A stretch of 64,000 bases of DNA from the NCBI RefSeq assembly GCF_016862795.1, contig NZ_BONQ01000138.1, forward strand, positions 1-64,000. The letters are read 5' to 3'. This DNA is from Dactylosporangium siamense (GTDB lineage: Bacteria; Actinomycetota; Actinomycetes; Mycobacteriales; Micromonosporaceae). The translations under genes and the position numbers were made by a program. The notes beneath the pieces are model-generated. The model saw only the letters and a list, made by a program, of their open reading frames with translations. It ran no database searches and was not told the origin of the DNA. This document shows positions 49,229-58,690 of this stretch, in pieces; position 1 is the stretch's first letter; each line of letters starts with the position of its first letter.

Positions 49229-50070
49229 GGTCGTACCTCTACGTCCCCGGCGACGCGCCGCAGAAGCTCGACAAGGCCCTGACCCGCGGCGCCGACGCGC
49301 TCATCGTCGACCTCGAGGACGCGGTGCCCGCCGCCGGCAAGTCCCGCGCCCGCGCGCTCGTGGCCGAGTGGCTCGACGCGCTCCCGGCCGACCGTCCCGC
49401 GATCTGGGTCCGGGTGAACCCCGGCCCGACCGGCGAGGACGACGTGCGTGCCGTGACCGGGCCCAACCTCGCCGGGGTCTGCCTCGCCAAGGCCGGCAGC
49501 GCGGCCGAGGTCGCCGCGTTCGGCGCCACCATCGCCGCCGCCGAGGAGGCGTGCGGCCGGCCGGTCGGCAGCGTTGCCGTCGTGCCGCTGCTCGAATCCG
49601 CGGCGGCGGTCCTCGGCGCGCCCGACATCGCCCGCGCGCCGCGGGTCGCCCGGCTCCAGATCGGCGAGGCCGACCTGCGCGCCGAGCTCGGCGTCACCCT
49701 CGGCCCCGACGAGCGCGAGCTGCTGTTCGTCCGCTCACAGATCGTCCTGGCCAGCGCCGCGGCCGGGATCGCCCCGCCGGTCGCCTCCGTCAGCACCGAC
49801 TACCGCGACCTGGCGGCCCTGCGCGCCTCGACGGTCGCGTTCCGGCGGCTCGGGTTCCTCGGCCGCGCCTGCATCCACCCCGCCCAGGTCGCCGTGGTCA
49901 ACGAGGTGTTCACCCCGACGCCGGAGGAGGTCGCGGAGGCGGCCGACCTGGTCCGCCGCTTCGACGCCGCGCTCGACTCCGGCGCCGGCGTCCTCGTCGA
50001 CGTCGATGGCCGCATGGTCGACGCCGCCGTCGTCCGCGCCGCCCGCCGCATCGTGGACCTCGCCACCTAG
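49225..50070 (+). CDS. CitE/HpcH-type beta-hydroxyacyl-CoA lyase
   Basis: 281 residues from ATG 49225 (ATGA overlap). MRSYLYVPGDAPQKLDKAL, GADALIVDLEDAVPAAGK, IWVRVNPGPTGEDD and VVPLLESAAAVLGA, followed by LQIGEADLRAELGV, give the full citrate-lyase-beta/malyl-CoA lyase layout, with the metal-binding Glu and Asp. Stand-alone members cleave citramalyl-, malyl- or beta-methylmalyl-CoA to pyruvate or glyoxylate plus an acyl-CoA. Preceded in the operon by a mesaconyl-CoA-hydratase-like enzyme, it probably delivers central metabolites. It is the last gene of the operon. Confidence 0.87.
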   Translation: MRSYLYVPGDAPQKLDKALTRGADALIVDLEDAVPAAGKSRARALVAEWLDALPADRPAIWVRVNPGPTGEDDVRAVTGPNLAGVCLAKAGSAAEVAAFGATIAAAEEACGRPVGSVAVVPLLESAAAVLGAPDIARAPRVARLQIGEADLRAELGVTLGPDERELLFVRSQIVLASAAAGIAPPVASVSTDYRDLAALRASTVAFRRLGFLGRACIHPAQVAVVNEVFTPTPEEVAEAADLVRRFDAALDSGAGVLVDVDGRMVDAAVVRAARRIVDLAT

Positions 50071-50119
50071 CGATCGGCCAGGTGTGCTAGAAACTTCTCC
50101 GGTACGGGGGAGGTACACA

Positions 50120-51268
50120 ATGCGTCGTCTCTGCGTGATGCTCGGGGTGCTCGCGATCGGGCTGGCCGGCTGCGGCTCGTCCGGTTCGTCAGGCTCGTCC
50201 GGTGAACCCGGGAAGGGCAAGCCGGGACCGTCCGCGTCGAAGCCGCCGCCGCCGAAGGTCCCGGGCAAGGTCGTGGTCGTGGTCGGCGGCTCGCTGAAGG
50301 TGCTGACCCAGGAGCCCGACGGCCACCTGATCATCGCACCGCTGGACGCGCCGAAGTTCGAGGACTACGAGTTCACGCCCGACCACAAGACGGTGATCTA
50401 CCGCGCCGGCACGGTGGTGACCGCCCGCAACCTCGCCGACGGCAGCGAGAAGAAGCTCGCCGGCGACGCCAAGAGCAACAGCCTGTGCCTGCGAACCTCA
50501 CCGGACGGCAAGCGGGTCTCCTACCGCCGCAACGACGACCTCGTCGTGGTGGACCTGGCCGGCAAGGTGACCGTGCTGGACAAGGTGAAGCGGGACAAGT
50601 ACGGCAACGGCACCGTCACCGCCACCACCGAGCTGGGCTGCGGCGAGTGGCTGGACGCGACGCACGTCGTGTTCGACCGGCGCAAGTCGCTGCCGGAGAC
50701 CGTCTCCGTCAAGGCCCTCGAGTTCGACGTGGTCGTCGACGCCGACACCACGACCGTCGCGGTGCTCGGCGGCAAGAGCCCGAAGCTGATCGACTCGCCG
50801 GCCATGTGGAACCCCACCGCCGTCTGCGGCAACTGGGTCGTGGCCAACAACGGCAAGAACGCGGACGCGCTGCACCTGAGGCAGCGCACCGGCGACGGCG
50901 ACATCACCAAGGCCGGCGCGTTCACCGGCCCGGAGCTGGCCGTCACCGGCACCGCCGGCAGCACCCACGGCGTGCTCTTCACGCCCGGCACCTGCCGCCC
51001 ACTGCTGTACTCCATCGACAAGCGGACCTTCCAGACGATCGACCCGGCGACCCGCGCGGTCGGCGCCCCGGTCGCCACCCTGCCCGCCGGCGGCATCGAG
51101 GTCCACCTGTTCGACGAGCCGGCGACCTGGCAGCCGGGCGACGCCGAGGTGCTCGCCGCCGTCGTCAACAAGCAGCTCGTCCTCGTCGACGTCAAGGCCG
51201 GCACCGCCACCCCCGTCCCCTCCGACGCCCTCGACGCCGCCGCCCGCGTGGTCGCCTGGCTGCCCTGA
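50120..51268 (+). CDS. Secreted beta-propeller-like lipoprotein
   Basis: 382 residues from ATG 50120, with GGGGGAGGT upstream. The lipobox is IGLAGC (Cys about residue 18), and a Gly/Ser/Pro linker follows. The rest has propeller-like blades: YEFTPDHKTVIYRAGT, LCLRTSPDGKRVSYRRNDD, VVADADTT-type strands. No enzyme residues are visible. It lies 49 bases after the CitE-like gene with its own ribosome binding site, and a -10-like TAGAAA is near 50089. A link to the regulon is not shown; no 26-base site is nearby. Confidence 0.65.
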   Translation: MRRLCVMLGVLAIGLAGCGSSGSSGSSGEPGKGKPGPSASKPPPPKVPGKVVVVVGGSLKVLTQEPDGHLIIAPLDAPKFEDYEFTPDHKTVIYRAGTVVTARNLADGSEKKLAGDAKSNSLCLRTSPDGKRVSYRRNDDLVVVDLAGKVTVLDKVKRDKYGNGTVTATTELGCGEWLDATHVVFDRRKSLPETVSVKALEFDVVVDADTTTVAVLGGKSPKLIDSPAMWNPTAVCGNWVVANNGKNADALHLRQRTGDGDITKAGAFTGPELAVTGTAGSTHGVLFTPGTCRPLLYSIDKRTFQTIDPATRAVGAPVATLPAGGIEVHLFDEPATWQPGDAEVLAAVVNKQLVLVDVKAGTATPVPSDALDAAARVVAWLP

Positions 51269-51281
51269 CGGCATTGACGGA

Positions 51282-51317
51282 CGTCAGGCCGGTGGGGCTG
51301 CCACCGCCGGCCTGACG
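51282..51317. terminator. Bidirectional terminator hairpin, perfect 11-bp stem
   Basis: CGTCAGGCCGG (51282-51292) pairs exactly with 51307-51317 around a 14-base loop. It lies between the convergent genes ending at 51268 (plus) and 51343 (minus). Confidence 0.75.
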
Positions 51318-51342
51318 GCGCGCCACGAGGCCCGCGGCGCGG

Positions 51343-52206
51343 TCATGATGACGCGTTGGCCGACTGCGACGCGCTGAACTGCCTCGGCGGACCCGTGTAG
51401 GCGCGTTTGGTCAGCAGGTCGTTGATGATGTTGCCCTCGATCGGGGTGACACGCCCCTCCGCCAGCCGCACTCCGAGCACGTTCGCCACGGCGATGGTGT
51501 AGGTGTCGATCGTCGCCTCGACCAGAAGGGCCAGCGCGGCGGAACTGAATACGGCATTGCGCCAACCAGCGGCGACTGCCAGGACGGCGATCACGGAGGC
51601 GGGCCACCACTGCACCGTCCACGGCGCGGCGAGCAGACCCCAGGCGACCAGCGCCGCGTCCTGCCGGTAACGGCGATGCGCGCCGAGGATGACGGTCCGG
51701 GCATCGTCCGTGGCGATCATCCAGATGCGCGGCCAGACGGCGGTTGCCGAGAGTCCGTATTGTGCGTGGACCCGCTCGCCGATGAGCCGGAAGTGCTCGC
51801 CGATGACGGACATCCGGGCCGGCAGATACCTGTCGGGAGGAGGCGGAGTCTGGTCACGCCATGCGTCTCTGGTCCGGTTACGCAACGTGGTGAGACGGCG
51901 TTGGGGGCCGTCGATCAGCCAGAGCCGGTGCACGACCTCGTTCGCCACCGCCGTCGCGGCAAGACCGGCCAGACTCGCGCTGAACAACGCCACGGCCGCC
52001 GTGACCAGCAGCTCCCCGGGCCGGGAACCGTGCTGCTGCCACCACTGCGTCACCTGGCCGCCCGCATGGGAGAAGTCGAGGGCGTGGGCCTGACCGGACA
52101 CGGTGGCCCAGCCGACCACCGCGACATACAGCAGTCCCGGCAGCAGTATCGCGGCCAGCCAACGTTCGGTGATCTTCTGCCCCAAGGAGGCGATGAGACC
52201 TGTCAC
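51343..52206 (-). CDS. Membrane protein associated with the TPR-CHAT gene
   Basis: 287 residues from GTG 52206. Helices are seen at about 17-37 (LAAILLPGLLYVAVVGWATV), 65-90 (LLVTAAVALFSASLAGLAAT) and two more around 190-235 (ALVAWGLLAAPWTVQWW, SVIAVLAVAAGWRNAVFSS). A soluble loop of about 100 residues lies between the pairs. I do not recognise the family. It follows a small gene by 12 bases, and the pair diverges from a TPR-CHAT gene. Membrane partners are common beside CHAT proteins in actinomycetes, which suggests a signalling or defence module. Confidence 0.6.
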   Translation of the reverse strand: MTGLIASLGQKITERWLAAILLPGLLYVAVVGWATVSGQAHALDFSHAGGQVTQWWQQHGSRPGELLVTAAVALFSASLAGLAATAVANEVVHRLWLIDGPQRRLTTLRNRTRDAWRDQTPPPPDRYLPARMSVIGEHFRLIGERVHAQYGLSATAVWPRIWMIATDDARTVILGAHRRYRQDAALVAWGLLAAPWTVQWWPASVIAVLAVAAGWRNAVFSSAALALLVEATIDTYTIAVANVLGVRLAEGRVTPIEGNIINDLLTKRAYTGPPRQFSASQSANASS

Positions 52207-52218
52207 CGACAGCCTTTC

Positions 52219-52602
52219 CTACTCACGGCGCCTGGTCATGGTCCGGTCGTAGACCCCGCAGCGGGGTTCATGACCAGCGGCATCAGGTTCTGCGCGCCGT
52301 GAGCACGGCACGGTCGGCGCGACAGCGGGACATCCATACGCCCCGGTGACCGCTACCGGGTCCAGGCGCAGGTCGTCGAGGATGGTTGGTTCGCCACGGC
52401 GGACACTTTCGGCCAATGCGGCGTTGAGCGGAATATGGTGCGCTGCGAGCGCTTCGTCCACCGGGGTTCCGGCGCGGATCGCTATCAGCGCACCGTTCAG
52501 TTTGTGTGCCCATCGGTGATAGCCGGAATTCGTGGTCAACTCCGACATGTACCTGCAAAGCCAGCCAGTCGAAGGATTCTCGCTTTCTTGTTCTGCGTCC
52601 AA
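52219..52602 (-). CDS. Small protein of unknown function beside the TPR-CHAT gene
   Basis: 127 residues from TTG 52602, with CGGAGGG about 11 bases upstream. The first two thirds look like a folded helical domain (YHRWAHKLNGALIAIRAGT, VDEALAAHHIPLNAALAESV). The tail is Cys/Arg-rich and probably disordered. It has no signal peptide and no family I know. It shares an operon with the membrane protein at 51343. A TTG start and odd tail lower confidence; it may be shorter. Confidence 0.5.
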   Translation of the reverse strand: MDAEQESENPSTGWLCRYMSELTTNSGYHRWAHKLNGALIAIRAGTPVDEALAAHHIPLNAALAESVRRGEPTILDDLRLDPVAVTGAYGCPAVAPTVPCSRRAEPDAAGHEPRCGVYDRTMTRRRE

Positions 52603-52709
52603 TGGCCGATCGTCCCTCCGGATGAGCCTTGCGGCGCTTGGAAAGTTGAACCAGGAGCGGCAATGTCGTCATTCTAGGCTCCGCCCCCAACGCATCAATC
52701 GGAGTGTTG

Positions 52710-55700
52710 ATGTCGATCGAGGAACACCTGGCGCTGGTGGTCCGCCGTCTCCGCGCCTACGAGGACGGCGACAGTCAGCCGGTGCTTGACCCGATGGCGC
52801 TGGACGAGGCCAATGACCTCCTCCAGCTTGCCTTCACCGCGCAGGGGGTGCGGGTTGACGCTGTGCGCGCGGTCGGATGGCTGCGTTGGCGTCGCTACCA
52901 GGCGCTCCCCGAAGGCCTTGATGACGGTGAGCTCGAGGCGGCGGTCGCGTTGTTCAAGGTGGTCGGCGCCGTCGATCCGGGCGGCGTCCCTGGCCGGCTG
53001 CTGCCGCTCATCCTTCCGGGCGGGCAACCGGAGATCGATCCGGACGAGCGGCTGCTGCGCGAGGCGATGGAGTCGCTCCGGCGCGGTTTGAGCGGTGATG
53101 ACGCGGCTGCGCTCGCCCGTGCGATCGAGCTGTTTTCCGACATCGCCGTCCGGCTTCCCGACCACCCCGCGCGTGCGGGCATTCTCTCCAACCTCGGGAT
53201 AGCGCTGCAAACACGATACGAGCGCGACGGAGCATTGTCCGACCTCGACGCGGCGCTGGCCGCGGTGCGCGAAGCCGTCGATTCCGCCCCGGTCGAAGAC
53301 CCGGCAATGCTGTCCAATCTCGGTAACATCCTGCGGATCAGGGCGACGCGCACCCACGAGGTGCGCGATCTCGACGACGCGATCGTGGCAGGGCGGCGAT
53401 CCGTCGACGTGGCGCCGATCGGCAGCGAGGACGTCTCCAAGTATGTGTTCAATCTGAGTCTCACCTGGTTCGTGCGGTTCGACCTCACCAGCGATGGGGA
53501 CGACCTCGACACCGCGATCGCCACGGGGCGGGCGGCGCTCGCCGGGACATCCGTGGATCATCCCCGGCGGGGGGCACGGCTGGTGAAGCTGCAGGAGATG
53601 CTGCGCCGCCGGTTCGAACACGCACATCAGCTGGAGGACCTGGACATGGCTGCCGCCGCGGCCGAAGAGGCCGCCGGCGCCATGGCGACCGACGATCCGG
53701 ACCGGGCGATGATGCTCGCCGACCTGGCCGAATTGTTGCGGGTGCGGCTGACCTTCGATCAGGCGGATGTCGATCGCGACGCGACGGTGGCCGCGATCCA
53801 GGCCGCGGTCAGCGCCGCCCCCGCCGGCCGCGATCAGGGCCAGTTGCTGTCCCGCCTCGGCGACACGTTGCGGGCCCGATTCGGGCGGACCCGTGAGCCG
53901 GCCGACCTCGACGCGGCGGTAGCCGTCGGGCGGCAGGCAGCCGATGCCGGCACCGCGAGCGGTCCGGACCGGGCGCGGCCGCTGCTCACCCTCGCCGAAT
54001 CCCTGCACGCCAGGTTCCGGCACGCGGGCGACACGGACGACCTCGACGCGGCGGTTCAGGCCGGCCGTCAGGCGTTCGACCTCTGCCCGCCAGGGGACGC
54101 CATGCGTGCCCTCATCGTCGTCCACCTCGCAGTCATGCTGGAAGCCCGATACCTGGTGCGGGAGGGCCCAGCCGACCTCGATGAGGCGATCGCCGCCGCG
54201 CAGCTGGCGGTCGCCACAACCGCCGAGAGTGTGCCGCGGACGGAGTTGCGCTTCCGCCTGGGCGTCATGCAGTACCAGCGCTTCCTCCTGCAGGGCGACC
54301 CGGCCGACCTGGACGCCGCCGTCGGCGCGATCCGCACCGCGACGGCTGCCACGCAGATCGACGACGTCGAACTTCTCGGCCGCTTGACCGGCCTGGCCAG
54401 TGCCCTGCACGCACGCTTCCAGCACTTCGGCGCATTGAGCGATCTTGACGCGGCGCTCAAAGCGCTGCGCCAGGCGGTCGAAGTGAGTCCCAGCGACCAT
54501 CCGGATCGGGGCCTGCTCGATCACACCATCAGCATCTGCCTCCGGAGCAGGTTTCTGCGGCTGGGCTACCCACCTGACCTCGACCTCGCGATCGATGCCG
54601 GAACGCGGGCCGTCGACGCCGGTGCGAGTAGCCCTGACAACGCGGCGGTACGGTTGTCCAATCTCGGGCTCGCGCTGCGAACCCGATTCGAACGGGCCGG
54701 TGACGCGGCCGATCTCGAGGCGGCGATCACGATGGCGCGGCGAGCCGCGGACGCCAGTCCCGCGCACGGACCGCAGCGAGCCGTGTATCTTTCCCAGCTC
54801 GGCAACGCACTGATGATGCGCTGTGAGCGGATGGACGATCCTGACGCCGGCGATGCGGGGATCGTCGCCCTGCGTGAGTCCCTCAGGTGCACGCCGGACC
54901 ACGACCCCAAGAGGCCGGCCTTCATCAACAATCTCGGGGTCGCGCTCCAGGTGAGGGGCCGGCGAACGGGCGAGGCGAGCGACCTGGCCGAGGCGCTGCA
55001 AGGATGGTCGCTTGTCGCGCGGTTGGAGGACGCCGCACCGATGGACCGCCTTCGCGCGGCACGCGCGTGGACGATTGCCACGGCCGGGGCCGACGGGCCT
55101 CAGGCAGCGCTGGAGATGTTTCAGACGGCGATGACACAGTTGCCGTTGCTGACGGGCCGGCAAGCGCCACGCCTCGATCAGCACCAGGTGCTCCAGGCAG
55201 ACGCCTTGTCCCTGGCTCGCGACGCTGCGGCCGGCGCGATCGCCGCCGGTCGGCCCGAACTGGCGGTGTCGTGGTTGGAGCAGGGCCGCGGGGTGTACTG
55301 GTCGCAACTGCTGGATGCGCGCACGGACCTGACAGCGCTGCGCCGCGCCGCGCCAGACTTGGCCGACCAGTTCGAAGACGTCCTCGGGCAACTCGAGGTC
55401 GCCACCGAATCCAACCCCGGCCACGAGGCGCAATCAGCCGTGGGTGAGGACAGGCGACGGGCCGGAGCCCGGCTCAGCGCCCTTATCGACCAGATCCGGG
55501 CGTTGCCACCGAATGACCTGTTCCCCGAGCCGGACCTGTTCCTCAGGCCGCCGCCCATGCACAAGCTGCTACCTCAAGCGGACGACGACGTCGTGGCCAT
55601 GGTCAACTTGAGCCGGTGGCGGTGCGACGCTCTCATTCTGCGTGCGGACGGTGTGACGGTCCTGCCGTTGCAGATCTCCGAGCCGGAGGTGATTGCCGAG

Positions 55701-56642
55701 GCCGTCCGCTTCGTCGGGGCGCTGCACGACTTCGACGCGTCTGCTCAGACAGCGGTTGACCGTGTCGCCCTCGAAATGGCGATCACAGCGACGCTCGAAT
55801 GGTTGTGGGACAACATCGCCGCGCCAATCCTTGACGGCGCGGGCATCACCGGCGAGCCCGAGGGGCGCAGTCCTCGCCTGTGGTGGTGCCCCACGGGGCA
55901 GCTCACCGTCCTGCCGCTGCACGCGGCCGGCTACCACCACACCCGCCAGACCGTGTATGACCGGGTCGTCTCGTCGTACACCCCGACGCTGCGGGCGCTC
56001 TCCCACGCCCGCAGCCTTCGGCCTTCCACCAATCCTCACCAGATCCTGATCCTCGCGTTGCCTGACACACCGGACGCCAGTCCGTTGCCCGGTGCCGCCG
56101 ATGAACATCGGTTCCTGACCACCCTGTTCCCGCCCGAACGGCGCACGGTGTTGACCGGGATGGCCGCGAGCCGCGACTCGATCATTGATGCCATCTCCCG
56201 GCACCGGGTGGCGCACCTCGCCTGCCACGCGATCCAGTTCCCGCTCCATCCGATGGGCGGCGGACTGCGGCCCTACGACTGGGACACCGCGGGGTTGGTG
56301 ACCGTGGCCGATCTCGCCACCACCCGGCGCGGCGGCGATCTGGCGTTCCTCTCGGCCTGCCAGACGGCAGCCGGCGGCGTCACCAATCTTGACGAGGCGG
56401 GCAGCATCGCAGCTGCCATGCAGCATGCGGGCTGGCGCCATGTGATCGGCACGCTGTGGTCCGTCTGGGACGAGCCCGCCGGCCTGGTCACGCGGGCCGT
56501 CTACCCGAAGCTGATCAACGCCGACGGTGACCTCGATCCCGCCGGTGCCCCCGACGCGCTGCACCAGGTCATCCGTGACCTGCGCACCGCCACCCCCGAC
56601 ACACCGAGCGTCTGGGCCCCGTTCATCCACATCGGGCCCTGA
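52710..56642 (+). CDS. TPR-CHAT protein (caspase-like peptidase domain)
   Basis: 1310 residues. ATG 52710 is favoured, as GGAG (52701-52704) lies 5 bases upstream; GTG 52704 is possible. Residues about 80-830 hold about 13 TPR-like units, each with a phrase such as ADLDAAVAVGRQAAD or DDLDAAVQAGRQAFD every 50 or so residues. The C-terminal CHAT domain (about 1020-1310) has the catalytic pair His1173 (VAHLACHAIQF) and Cys1217 (FLSACQTA), followed by VIGTLWSVWDEPAG. CHAT domains are separase/caspase-like proteases found in bacterial conflict and signalling systems. Divergent from a small protein and a membrane protein, which may be its sensor or target. The substrate is unknown. Confidence 0.85.
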   Translation: MSIEEHLALVVRRLRAYEDGDSQPVLDPMALDEANDLLQLAFTAQGVRVDAVRAVGWLRWRRYQALPEGLDDGELEAAVALFKVVGAVDPGGVPGRLLPLILPGGQPEIDPDERLLREAMESLRRGLSGDDAAALARAIELFSDIAVRLPDHPARAGILSNLGIALQTRYERDGALSDLDAALAAVREAVDSAPVEDPAMLSNLGNILRIRATRTHEVRDLDDAIVAGRRSVDVAPIGSEDVSKYVFNLSLTWFVRFDLTSDGDDLDTAIATGRAALAGTSVDHPRRGARLVKLQEMLRRRFEHAHQLEDLDMAAAAAEEAAGAMATDDPDRAMMLADLAELLRVRLTFDQADVDRDATVAAIQAAVSAAPAGRDQGQLLSRLGDTLRARFGRTREPADLDAAVAVGRQAADAGTASGPDRARPLLTLAESLHARFRHAGDTDDLDAAVQAGRQAFDLCPPGDAMRALIVVHLAVMLEARYLVREGPADLDEAIAAAQLAVATTAESVPRTELRFRLGVMQYQRFLLQGDPADLDAAVGAIRTATAATQIDDVELLGRLTGLASALHARFQHFGALSDLDAALKALRQAVEVSPSDHPDRGLLDHTISICLRSRFLRLGYPPDLDLAIDAGTRAVDAGASSPDNAAVRLSNLGLALRTRFERAGDAADLEAAITMARRAADASPAHGPQRAVYLSQLGNALMMRCERMDDPDAGDAGIVALRESLRCTPDHDPKRPAFINNLGVALQVRGRRTGEASDLAEALQGWSLVARLEDAAPMDRLRAARAWTIATAGADGPQAALEMFQTAMTQLPLLTGRQAPRLDQHQVLQADALSLARDAAAGAIAAGRPELAVSWLEQGRGVYWSQLLDARTDLTALRRAAPDLADQFEDVLGQLEVATESNPGHEAQSAVGEDRRRAGARLSALIDQIRALPPNDLFPEPDLFLRPPPMHKLLPQADDDVVAMVNLSRWRCDALILRADGVTVLPLQISEPEVIAEAVRFVGALHDFDASAQTAVDRVALEMAITATLEWLWDNIAAPILDGAGITGEPEGRSPRLWWCPTGQLTVLPLHAAGYHHTRQTVYDRVVSSYTPTLRALSHARSLRPSTNPHQILILALPDTPDASPLPGAADEHRFLTTLFPPERRTVLTGMAASRDSIIDAISRHRVAHLACHAIQFPLHPMGGGLRPYDWDTAGLVTVADLATTRRGGDLAFLSACQTAAGGVTNLDEAGSIAAAMQHAGWRHVIGTLWSVWDEPAGLVTRAVYPKLINADGDLDPAGAPDALHQVIRDLRTATPDTPSVWAPFIHIGP

Positions 56643-57111
56643 CCATCGCCGTGACCCGGCCGGGTTCCTGTGACGTCCGACCGATGAGCTGCCACCAGCG
56701 TTCGTCGAACAGCTTCCGCCAGGAGCCGGTGGCTGCCGTCATCGACCGGGCCAGGGGCCGTCGACGGCGAGGGTGGGCGGCCGTGGCGCGGTTCGGCGCC
56801 CTCCGAGGTGCCGGTGAGGTCGGCGCCGACCGGGCGGGCGGCGAAGTCCTGGAGGACGTCGATCGAGTACGCGAGGTCTGACCGGCACCGCGGGCGCCGG
56901 TCACCCTGATCGGGGTGCCGGGGAGCGAGCCGCGGGCCGGCCGGGGCGCCGGTCGGGTGGTCGGCGATGCGCAGCGGGTCGCCGGCGGGGAAGTGGTCGG
57001 CGAACCCCCTCGCCGCGGCCCGTCTCGACGCCATCGCGCGGCATTCGCGCACATCGTCACGACGGGCGTGTCCCGCCGGGCTCATCCTTTGCTGCCTGAG
57101 ACACTCGGACG
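56643..57111. other. Spacer with a possibly decayed minus-strand gene
   Basis: About 470 bases without a convincing gene. On the minus strand, natural-looking pieces appear in different frames: DLAYSIDVLQDFAARPVGAD, TLAVDGPWPG and TGSWRKLFDERWWQLIG. The pattern suggests an old gene broken by frameshifts, but I cannot name its family. No tRNA or terminator was recognised here. Confidence 0.35.
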
Positions 57112-57840
57112 GTGACGGCAGACGAGGTCCGTGCGGTCCGCTCGCGGCTCCGGCGGGACGGCCCCCCTCGCACCCGCGGCCCGGAGCTGGACTTCCAGAC
57201 GGTCACCCTCCCCGAACGCGACTGCGACCTGCTGCGCGACGTGCTCATCGCGGAGGGCGTCGAGACCGTCGTCGAGGTCGGCCTCGCCTATGGCAGCTCC
57301 GCCCTCGCGATCGGCGAGGCCCTGCTCACCGTCGGCGCGCCGCGCCCCCGGCACGTCATCGTGGATCCGTTCCAGCGCGACGCGTACGCCGACGTCGGCT
57401 GGGACCTGCTGGTCGAGGCCGGCCTCGACGGGATCGCCGAGCTCGTCGCGACCCCGTCGTCGCTGGCCCTGGCCGACCTCGTGGCCGCCGGGACCGTCGC
57501 CGACGCGGCCTTCGTCGACGGCAGCCACCGGTTCCACGAGGTGTTCGTCGACCTGTACTTCCTGCGCAAACTCGTCCGCCCCGGCGGCCTGATCGTCCTC
57601 GACGACGACTGGACCCCGTCCGTGCGGACCGCCCTGCGCTACTACGAGCGCAACCTGGGCCTGACCCCCGTCCCCTCCGCGTTCGCCGCCGGGACGCTCG
57701 GCCGGATCGGTGCCGACCCCGCCGCGCCGGAGGTGCCCAGGTGCCGGGCGGTGCGCCTGCCCGACCCGTCGTTCGAGCCGCCGTTCACGACGTTCGAGCC
57801 GTTCTGGGACGACGGCCGTGCGCAACTTCCGACCGGCTGA
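57112..57840 (+). CDS. Class I SAM-dependent methyltransferase (Methyltransf_24-like)
   Basis: 242 residues from GTG 57112. Motif I is TVVEVGLAYGSSALAIGEAL, followed by HVIVDPFQRDAYADVGWDLL. The later FVDGSHRFHEVFVDLYFLRKLV and GGLIVLDDDWTPSVRTALRYY resemble O-methyltransferase/cephalosporin-hydroxylase-type proteins, where the DGSH and DDD acidic residues may bind metal. No partner genes suggest a substrate. It is weakly preceded by a ribosome binding site. Confidence 0.75.
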   Translation: MTADEVRAVRSRLRRDGPPRTRGPELDFQTVTLPERDCDLLRDVLIAEGVETVVEVGLAYGSSALAIGEALLTVGAPRPRHVIVDPFQRDAYADVGWDLLVEAGLDGIAELVATPSSLALADLVAAGTVADAAFVDGSHRFHEVFVDLYFLRKLVRPGGLIVLDDDWTPSVRTALRYYERNLGLTPVPSAFAAGTLGRIGADPAAPEVPRCRAVRLPDPSFEPPFTTFEPFWDDGRAQLPTG

Positions 57841-57934
57841 CCACCCGCCACATTGCAAGGGCCGCGCCGCAGCGGCATCAGTCGATTGCTGCGCCGGTGA
57901 CGAGACCCGAGGTGCTGCGTCGCATCCGACACCG

Positions 57935-58690
57935 CTAACCGGCGTAGACGGCCCGGGCGAGCAGGTGCAGGGCGGCGGCCGACGGTGAGCCGGGCTCGGC
58001 GGTGAACGTCAGCAGCTGGTCCGACGCGTCTGGGTGGAGCACCTCCTGGTGCAGCGTCATCCGGCCGACGACGGGGTGCCGGAACTCGCGGACCGCCGGC
58101 TCGCACTCCTCGACGGCGTGATCGGCCCACAGCGCCGCGAACCGGGAGCTGCGCACGCACAGGTCGCCGACCATCTCGGCGAGCTTCGGGTCCTCGGCGT
58201 GCCGGGCGGCGAGCATCCGCAGGTACGCCACGGACTCGCGGGTCTTCTCCGGCCAGTGCACGTACAACTCCCGCATGTGCGCGTCCAGGAACAGCATGCG
58301 CACCTTTGTTCGGCCGCTGATCACCATCAACCGCGCCGTAGTCGACGTGGCCGGCCAGGAACGCGTGCCCGAGCCGGTTCCACGCCAGGAAGTCACCCGA
58401 ACCGGCCGAGGACGACCGCCGGCACCTCCGTCATCGCGTCGAGCAGGCGGCGCACCCCCGGGCGGGCGGTCTCGACCGGCGGCGCGGGCGGGGCGGCCGG
58501 CGCCGGGCCGCGGGCGAGGGTGAACAGGTGCTTGCGTTCCTGGTCGCTCAGCCGCAACGCCCGGGCCAGGGCGGCGAGCACCTCGTCGGACGCGTTGCCG
58601 CGCTGCCCCTGCTCGAGGCGGATGTAGTAGGACACGCTCACCCCGGCGAGCTGCGCCAGCTCCTCGCGGCGCAGCCCGGCCACGGCCACC
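57935..58690 (-). pseudogene. XRE-family regulator with MmyB-like domain, frameshifted and 5'-truncated
   Basis: The helix-turn-helix region GLRREELAQLAGVSVSYYIR with VLAALARALRLSDQERKHL reads in one frame and stops after VVLGRFG. The next family segment, DFLAWNRLGHAFLAGHVDYG, is in a second frame. The rest, VRMLFLDAHMRELYVHWPEK through to ALHLLARAVYAG, is in a third. So at least two frameshifts break a gene of the MmyB-like regulator family. The normal N-terminus is missing and the sequence runs directly into the MFS fragment at 58691. These regulators often sit divergent from the exporter they control. Confidence 0.78.
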
